Assembly (NCBI GenBank): GCA_024036415.1
Contig: JAMWET010003098.1
Span: forward strand, 493,501-557,500
DNA: 64,000 nucleotides
Direction: 5' to 3'
Source: Prochilodus magdalenae
Lineage: Eukaryota > Chordata > Actinopteri > Characiformes > Prochilodontidae
Below, piece by piece: positions 56,880 through 64,000 of the stretch. The notes beneath the pieces are model-generated. The model was given only the letters and a program-made list of their open reading frames with translations. It did no database searches and had not been told where the DNA came from. Numbering within the stretch: position 1 is the first letter of the stretch; each line of letters begins with the position of its first letter. The translations under genes and the position numbers were made by a program.

Positions 56880-57500
56880 TTAGCCTGGAAGAGGATGCAA
56901 AATTCCACTGTCAGACACCACTTCCATCGCTAGAAGCTTTCTGGAGCCTCCATGAAAGAAGCTTTTCCTAAGGGCAAACCACAAATGCAATGCCTAAACT
57001 TTGTAAAATGTCATTGGATCCAAAAATGGAATCATAGGATGTGGTCAGATGAGACGGAAATTGAACTCTCAGTGAAAAACAGCTGATACCCACTGTCAAA
57101 TATGGTGCTTTTTTTGGGGGGCTATTTTGCTGCCAGTGGCCAAATAAATGGCATGATGAGTTATACTAAATGCCTGCAGACTGTAGCCCAAAATGTGTCT
57201 GCCTTTGCCAGAAACATGGTTGTGGGAGGACCCACAGATAACGAGCCTAAACACACCTTAAAATTCATGCAGAAATGCAATGCACCTCTCTAGACTTTTC
57301 TAGATAACTGAAAACCTGTCTGAAGAGGGTTGTCTACAAGCAATAAACATCTGGAAATGTTCTGCATGGAGAAGTGGTCCAAGATCCCTCAACAAGTGTT
57401 CCCCAACCTTGTCAAGCATTACAGAATGTAGCTCAGTGCTGGTGTTCTTGCCAGTAGAGGCTTCACTAAGTATTAATAATAGGGCTACCAATAATCTCTA
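56880..57500 (+). pseudogene. Tc1-like transposase pseudogene with two catalytic-Asp blocks
   Basis: Readable blocks in order: KGKPQMQCLNFVKCHW, then RMWSDETEIEL with the first catalytic Asp codon at 57048-57050. Next are TVKYG-like text, YFAASGQINGMM and TDNEPKHTLK, with the second Asp at 57237-57239. Last is EMFCMEKWSKIPQQVF, then PNLVKHYR from the C-terminus (about 57346-57430). The two Asp codons are 63 codons apart, whereas intact Tc1 proteins have roughly 90, so a deletion lies between them. The block with the catalytic Glu is missing. Several stops; no terminal repeats identified. Confidence 0.8.
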
Positions 57501-58922
57501 AATAAAGCTATATTTAGAGAAAGATAAAAATAAAAAGACAAGAACTTACCCATTAGTTTAAGACCCAAACATTCAACATTCAAACATCATTTATTCCAAG
57601 TTTGTTTTTTTCAACATACTGATTTTAATGCACAGTGCCAATAAATATGAAATATATATATATACCTAAATATTAAAATAACAGAATTTCTATTTCAAAC
57701 CCCCCACACCCTTCTGAAACTGAGAATTCCTCATTAGCGACACCAGTACCCTTTAATTCTGACATTGCATGTTAACAGTTATAAGGCTACTGCTTACCCA
57801 AGCTTAGATTCACAGAACTTCTTACATTTCCCAGAATATTGCAATTATGCTCATCAATGTAAATTACGGGCATGCAGCTTTGCACGCATGTAGACCTTTT
57901 TGTTTTACTTTATGTTCAGCCCACACAAAGGGAGGATTATTAGGCACCAGTGAGGTAGGGTGCCTGGGCGTGCTCGTCTTGGCTGCGCTAGAGGCTTTGC
58001 CACATGGTAACCATTGAAGGTGCTGCGCTAGTTGCTCTTGGATCACAGCAAATGATAAACAGTACGCCCAGCCAAACTAAACAGCCGCGTGTGGCCAAGT
58101 TTTCTCTCTCATATGATATGCACTCTGTCATGATAGATTAACAAATAGCAACACTATAAACTATGAAGAATATACTGCTGTGAGTTTGGGTCTATAAAGA
58201 TAGCAGAAGAAGGAAATGATATGTATAATGTATATCATATTTAGGGAAAGCTAATCGTTAGACGGGCCTCACTTTGTCTGATAATAACACCAAAATCACA
58301 TTTCTGTCCGGTTTTATTGACCTGAAAACTGAACTCTGTCCTAATGCATATAAAGATCTGATGCGAGTTTAAACATGTGGCCGTTCATTTACTCTACAGG
58401 CGGGGGTTTAAGACTTAATCAGAGTAAAGGCATTTTTTTTCCTTCAGTTCAATTAAACTGAGCATGGAGACAGGGTGCTTAGACTGCACCTACTCACTGC
58501 CCCACATGAGTGCCACACTGCTTCTTGTTCTATTCTAATTGCGGCAGAATTGTACTTGGCTTGTGACATGCTGTTTTTATACAATTTACACATGTTTCTG
58601 AAAGTGCATGGTGTCAGATCAGGCCTGACAGATAACAGACAGAGAGACACGCATGCTTGTTTGGGCTGTGCTCCAATGAAAAGTTAACATTACAGCAATA
58701 TCTCATTAATGCTGTAAGCTAACTGATTTGCTGCATGAGTGGTTTCTGACAACATTAGCTGTGATCAGTGAATAACACCCTCTAAAATCAAGGGATTAGC
58801 AGGAAACCCATATAAGAATTTTACATGCTGCACAAATATTGTTCAAACTTCCCAGCAATTATAGATAAGGATATGAAAGCTTTAGCACAAGCTCTGCCAG
58901 GAAGACTCCATTGCTACGTCAC
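57501..58922. other. noncoding DNA
   Basis: No gene recognised. 57900-58100 is GC-richer and unique-looking but without strong motifs. Confidence 0.35.
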
Positions 58923-58949
58923 TCATTCATTCATTCATTCATTCATTCC
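58923..58949. repeat. (ATTC)n microsatellite
   Basis: Seven tandem CATT/ATTC units. Confidence 0.95.
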
Positions 58950-60180
58950 ATATATACACTTTCTTTTTTGCTTTTTGTTGTCCAAGCTACTTGGTAAAAC
59001 TGTAAAGAAAGCATCAAACCCCCAAAAATAAAAGACATCCTGTGTAGTTATTTATGCAGTTTTGAAGTGACAATAAAGATCAATATTTATGCATTTAACT
59101 TTTCCCCTGTTAAAAGTAATTATTCTGTATTTACATATTAAGTCATCACTCTAATAAAAGGAGTAAATAAAAATCTGCACCTCTGAACCTGCTTTACAGA
59201 AGAAGGCAAAACCGTGCTTGAATTAAGTTAAATAATGTTAAATAATTTTGGTTCTTTTGATCCATTCATCACAAAGTGTTCACTCAGTGTGGAGGACATG
59301 CTGTGCTCAAATGATGTAGAAAAAATCAAATTTAAACCGTACAATAATGTATGTATGTATGTGGAATGTAATTGTTCAATTATGTATTTATCATATAGTA
59401 AGTAGCTCAGTTAGTTGTATTTACGTGCAGTTTACAATTTCCATTAACTGGTTAAATTCTTTGTCCTATTTGTATTGATGTTTAATAAAGACATAAGATT
59501 TTTTGTATGCCCAAATATCACTTTTTGTCCAGTAGAGACACCAGACAGCTGTTTGTGTATTCTTGTTAACTGGACAAGACTGCACTGCACACTCCATTGG
59601 CCCTCACTGTCCCCTCGTTTGTTACATTGCTGGCCAGCTTTAGAAAAAGTTTACCCTTTGGATTACTCCCACAATGACATAAGCAGTAAAGATTAGTTTT
59701 TTCTCTAAAGAAAAATAAATGGCAATTATATTAAATCTCTCACCCTCATAAGACATCCTTACCCAGCTTAATGGAGTCCTACAACCAGACAGGTTGATGA
59801 GCAAGCATGCGCATGCGTTTGCAGGCGAGCATGTTCAGGTTATGCGCATAAGTTTGTATGTCTCACTGCATCCACAAACCAGAATGCATTCCTTTCACGG
59901 AGGATTGTGTTTGCTCTGCGGTTGATGATAGCCTATTTTAATTTTCCATTCTTGCAAATGGGCTGAACAGTGGAGAGGAGGGTCCCTGGGGGGAAGAACG
60001 AGAGCATTGTAAACATGTTGCTATGTTGAGCCGAGCAAGATCCCACTTCTTCTGCACAATGCAAAACATGCTTCTTTCATCTGAAACAAAGAGACAAACC
60101 AACGCCTACGATCCAACACCACTCCTTAATTACTGCATTCATTTACAAAGATAAATCTGTGCACACACTCAATATACAAC
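58950..60180. other. AT-rich noncoding DNA
   Basis: No gene recognised; a short (GTAT)n lies at 59348-59361. Confidence 0.35.
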
Positions 60181-60207
60181 AAAACAAACAAACAAACAAA
60201 CAAACAC
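60181..60207. repeat. (AAAC)n microsatellite
   Basis: Six or seven tandem AAAC units. Confidence 0.95.
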
Positions 60208-61088
60208 TTTTTTGTGTGTTTCAGTTCTGGCACTGTTTGTTTGTTCTAGCATTAAAGGATTTGGGGAAAATTGGTCTGCACGCTTGCTGCCAGCAAGTGC
60301 TGTTAAGGTATTTTAGGGCTGAAAATGTAGGTTATTTGAAGTGTTGTGTAAATGTATCAACATTTTCAGATCAGTAGCAAAACTAACTACCTGATCCCTG
60401 GCCCCATGATTAGGAATGTGCGAAACGCTTTGAATCGGCCTAGTGCAGACCACCACACACTGCAAAGAAAGGGCTGACTGTGTTCATGTGGGGAAACTTC
60501 GGTGCCTTCTAGGGCTTCAGAGAAGTCCTTATGTTTTCTTTGGAATAAAAAAAGACATAATTTCTCTTGATTAACCAGTCAAGTCGGTAGGTCTTGGTAG
60601 ACACTGCAAACTGAGCTCTCCCATTGGTTAGGACTTCAGGAGCTCAAGAGAAATCCTAATGTGTCAGATAAACCAAAACAACATGTTTAGAAAGTGGCAG
60701 TGAATCAACCTTAACCATCAATCCCCTAATGGTGACAAGAGTGGTGCTACAAGACATGTAGCTTATGAAACACACGCTGTAGAATAACTCCACCTACAGA
60801 TCACAGAAGACAGGATAATGGAAGTGAGATCCATTTGATTATTCTTCTGTAATACTCTGTAATGTGTAAACTGGTGCATGTGCTGCAGCACACTGTGTTT
60901 TGGGGGTTGAAAGTGGGAAAGGGGATAGCAAAATCATTTTAACCCTAATAAAGGGTCACACTATGAAAAAGATTGGGAAGAACATTTGACAAGCTTCAGA
61001 TGTGTGACTGTAATTTAGAAATCCCTGAAAATGTGTTTAGAATTTACTTACCAGTAGAATACCACAGGAGCTGGAGCAGAACTCATTT
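60208..61088. other. noncoding DNA
   Basis: No gene or repeat recognised. Confidence 0.35.
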
Positions 61089-61900
61089 CATTTACATTTA
61101 TGGCATTTAGCAGACACTCTTATCCAGAATGAATTACAGCCATGCTTAGAGTTTCAACGGATAATGTTTCCAAACTAGGAAGGTTAGTGTCTAAAACTCA
61201 CCATGAGCTCATAAAGGGCCAGTGCTAATATCTAGAGAGAATAATACAAGACGTATAAAAGCACAAGTGCACTACCTAGTGATCCCCACCCAGCACTCAT
61301 ACCTAGAGAGAAGAAGGGTCGTGGTCAACAAAGTATTTCAATATATAAATCTATTAGTTCTCACTCACTTAGGTGCTTTATAGAGAGGTGAGACTTTAGT
61401 CAGCATTTGAAGACTGCAAGAGACTCAGCTGTTTGGACAGTCAGTGGGCGTTTATTCCATCATCTGGGAGCCAGGACGAAGAAGAGTCTGGATGCTTGTC
61501 GTCCATGCATTTTCAGGTATGGCAGGTCAAGTCGAGCGGTACTTGAAACTCAAAGGGCTTGTGGTACAGAATGACTTAACCATTGCCATAAGGTAGGGAG
61601 GGGCCGGTCCATTTTTGGCTTTGTAGTCAAGCACCAGTGTGTTAAATCTGATGCAGGCAGCTACAGGAAGCCAGTGAAGTGAGCGCAGCAGTGGAGTGAT
61701 GTGGGAGAACCTGGGAAGATTAAAGATAAGCTGAGCTGCTGCATTCTAAACCCGTTGCAAAGGCCTGAAGGCCAGTAGAGGAAGACGAGCCAGGAGTGAG
61801 TTGCAGTAGTCTGGCCTTGAAATGACCAGAGACTGGATGAGCAGCTGCATGGCCTCCTGAGAGAGCATTAAGCCAGAGATTTGACATTTATGGAGAAACT
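61089..61900 (-). pseudogene. LINE ORF2 C-terminus and 3' tail
   Basis: On the minus strand from about 61880 the text reads SLVISRPDYCNSLLARLP, a stop, NAAAQLIFNLPRFSHITPLL, HWLPVAACIRFNTLVL and KNGPAPPYL. This ordered block series belongs to the C-terminal part of the reverse-transcriptase ORF of L2/CR1-like fish LINEs. A 3' region follows, ending at 61089 with the complement of CATTTATGGCATTTAGCAGA and CTCTTATCCAGA. The same tail ends the SINE at 12365-12578. Stops and frameshifts make it a dead, 5'-truncated copy. The clade is inferred from motifs. Confidence 0.75.
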
Positions 61901-62017
61901 GAAGGCCTAGCTCTAAAAGTGACAAATCCTGTGTTCAAACTTTCAGTTATAGAGTTCTCATATAAATGATGCTGCTCATAAGCAATGAGAAATCTACAAA
62001 GCATACCTACTACAACC
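61901..62017. other. noncoding spacer
   Basis: Nothing recognised. Confidence 0.3.
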
Positions 62018-62540
62018 CTAATTTAAAAGAAGTTTGAATGGTATGGAAGAGGCAAAAATGCTGATGTACAACCTCCACAAGTACGAATGACACGAATAAT
62101 AGTGTGTGATTTTGATTTGGACAAGTTTCTGGGTGTCGGCAACATCCAGACATTCTTTCTTCAAAGAACTGCCAAGTCGACCAGATTTGGTGGATGCCTT
62201 CCCTGGCACAATTCTGAGGAGAATGTCCTGTAAACTGGGATTTTAGCCACAGCTGTTAGACCGATATGACTTTACGCTTCCATATACCTGCAGATTCAGC
62301 TACTTCCTTCACACCAAGGTCTTTGGCATGCCCAAACGCAGTCACTCCTTTAAAATAAACATGCAAGGTGCCTGGTTTCTTGTCTGGTGAGCTTTTTTGA
62401 GTCATAGGTGAATGACATGTGACAGCATGTGTGCTGCCTAGAGTACCGTCACGTCTTAAGAAGGCAGTCAGTCTGGGTCTCAAAGCTAAACATGAAGGGC
62501 AGCTAAATCTATGGGCAAAGGTCAGCTGGGAACTAGTCAC
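62018..62540 (-). pseudogene. Tc1-like transposase N-terminal region (family C, copy 3)
   Basis: The minus strand starts MTQKSSPDKKPGTLHVYFKG (within an open frame from 62540). It continues AFGHAKDLGVKEVAESAGIW, KRKVISV, a stop, QLWLKSQFTGHSPQNCARE. A second frame (62018-62209) gives KSGRLGSSLKKECLDVADTQ then KLVQI. This order (HTH, then ECLDEAD-KL-I) is the N-terminal DNA-binding half of a Tc1-like transposase, with one frameshift between its two parts. It is the longest of the three family C fragments. The catalytic half is absent. Confidence 0.65.
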
Positions 62541-63111
62541 TGCTGACTGAGTAGTCTCGAGATGCAGGCTTTTCTAGAAATCTCAAGATCATGTGAAATA
62601 AAATCATCCGAAGCCGCTGAGATCCGGACCATATGCTATGTGCGGCCTTTTTACTTCTTACTCTGTATAACTGCTAATGTGTTCTTAAAATCCGGTCACA
62701 GTGTGCACTGCCATGCAGCCCATGCTTCAGTGCACAACTGAAACATTGCTGATATGAAGTAACACTGTTCAGAAACCGAAAGGTGAATGATCTTGAGAGA
62801 TTAATGGGTCTAAGCTATACAAACAATCATTCCAAACCCAGCAGATCCCTAATGGGCCTTGTGTTCCTCAGTAATCATGAAAACCACTATGGGCACCTCA
62901 TGGGATGTGTGTCGGGTGGCTTATGTGTGTGTGCGTGTGTGTCTCAGCTCTATTACCTGCTGGTCCTGCAGAGTATGGTCACCTGAGCCCCTCTCCATTT
63001 ATTATCAAAGCACACAGCATATTTGAACCGGCGCTGAAATTCGATGCGTGGGCAGCTCTGGTGTCCAGGCCGCCAAACTCGCTGAAGTTTCAGAAATCTT
63101 GGTGACCGTGC
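62541..63111. other. noncoding DNA
   Basis: No gene recognised; a short GTGTGTGCGTGTGTGT stretch at 62925-62942. Confidence 0.35.
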
Positions 63112-63134
63112 AAAAAAAAAAAAAAAAAAAAAAA
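63112..63134. repeat. poly(A) run of 23
   Basis: Uninterrupted A run after ACCGTGC. Could mark the 3' end of a retroposed sequence, but nothing upstream was recognised as one. Confidence 0.95.
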
Positions 63135-64000
63135 CCTCAAAATAATTAAATAAATCAAAAACTCCCCTCCGTATCATCACGGAACCCTACACCTGCCAGA
63201 CGTTATGGATCGCGCTGTGGTCTAGGCTGACCACTGAGGTTTGTCAAGGTGTGGCATGTTTGACCGATTGGGCAGACCATTCATTCCCTGTACCACGTCC
63301 AGCACTTAACAATGGCACAATATTGCGTGTGTTACATATTCTCCTAGACTGCATCTGCTCAGAGCAATCTAGCTTATTCAAATGATTGTTGAGTTATGAG
63401 AGTGTCTAAACTAAAAATTATAAAATACCTTTAAAATAAAATGTATGTAAATTATAATGCCAGTTGAGAATAAAGAGCACTTTTTAACATTTGTATGTTA
63501 GTAGACTTTAAAATCATTTTGCTTTGAGTGACCATATACCTTAATAATGTTTATTTATTTTAAACAAATGAACAAATATTCAGTTGTGTCTCTATTAAAG
63601 CAATGATAACAGCAGTGATTCAGCAGTGGCTAGTTTGGTAGTGACATTTTGAGCATTTTGTTGTTCACACATAAACCCATTATATTTTCAATTTAAACAC
63701 AAATAACTGGGACACATATCCCAGCAATATCATCTGATTGCTCACCATGTGATTATACGGCAGTCTCATTTCGTGCTCTAAAATGCAGGGGTGTGGCTGA
63801 AATAAGACTGTAAAAACTTCCTATGTACCTATGTGACATGAAAATGTGGGAGAATGTTTTTAAATACCGGTTTCTTAATTAAACTCATTACATTGAAATT
63901 GTTCAACTTTATTTTAAAAGGAAGATTAAACAACAGTCTTAATCTGCGAATATAAGTATTATTTTTATATAATAAGTATATATTATAAAAGAATATAAGT
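63135..64000. other. AT-rich noncoding DNA
   Basis: No gene or repeat recognised to the end of the window. Confidence 0.4.

Noticed and set aside
1..64000. Known microRNA precursors
   Set aside because: I looked by eye for mature sequences of common conserved families (let-7, miR-1, miR-9, miR-10, miR-124, miR-137, miR-181 and others) and found none; a computational scan would be needed to exclude others.

Overview
The window looks like intergenic or deep intronic DNA from a ray-finned fish, most likely a teleost. The evidence is the kind of repeat present. There is a tRNA-derived SINE whose tail motif (TCGCTCTGGATAAGAGCG) is common in fish genomes. There are many decayed Tc1/mariner fragments, hAT-like and TTAA-flanked MITEs, solo LTRs, fish-type LINE 3' ends, and long TA, TG and TC microsatellites. 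An otophysan such as a characin or catfish is only a guess. I recognise no intact protein-coding gene, tRNA gene, rRNA gene or CRISPR array. Almost every short open frame is chance, sits in a microsatellite, or belongs to a dead transposon.

Layout. 1-8.8 kb: AT-rich DNA with microsatellites, a divergent tandem duplication, a degenerate ~150-bp repeat cluster and a GC-rich, regulatory-looking block (7.5-8.2 kb). 8.8-16.6 kb: a dense repeat zone with a plus-strand solo LTR, two copies of one dispersed repeat, a SINE, a LINE reverse-transcriptase scrap, a minus-strand LTR, and a hAT-type MITE nested inside a Tc1/mariner-type MITE. 16.9-31.8 kb: single-copy-looking blocks (possible conserved noncoding elements) alternating with Tc1 relics, an LTR, a hAT-like MITE with a perfect 8-bp target duplication, and a MITE flanked by TTAA. 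32.2-41.5 kb: LINE tail, Tc1 scraps, MITEs, and a strong regulatory-looking block (35.5-36.2 kb). 41.5-49 kb: further regulatory-looking blocks, a third copy of an unclassified repeat and a Tc1 C-terminal fragment. 49.3-51.1 kb: a 1.8-kb minisatellite of 17-bp units right after a LINE tail. 51.6-64 kb: a nuclear-receptor-site cluster, a 632-bp Tc1/mariner-like element, another Tc1 corpse with two catalytic-Asp motifs, and a minus-strand LINE ORF2 C-terminus whose 3' tail matches the SINE tail at 12.4 kb.

How it fits together. The window reads as a gene-poor interval where mobile elements fill the space between blocks that may be long-range enhancers. The non-repeat blocks carry clusters of homeodomain, CRE, MARE and nuclear-receptor motifs. 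Whether those blocks are conserved cannot be decided from one sequence; alignment to other fish genomes would decide it. Element names rest on translated motifs, terminal repeats and target duplications read by eye, not on a database search.
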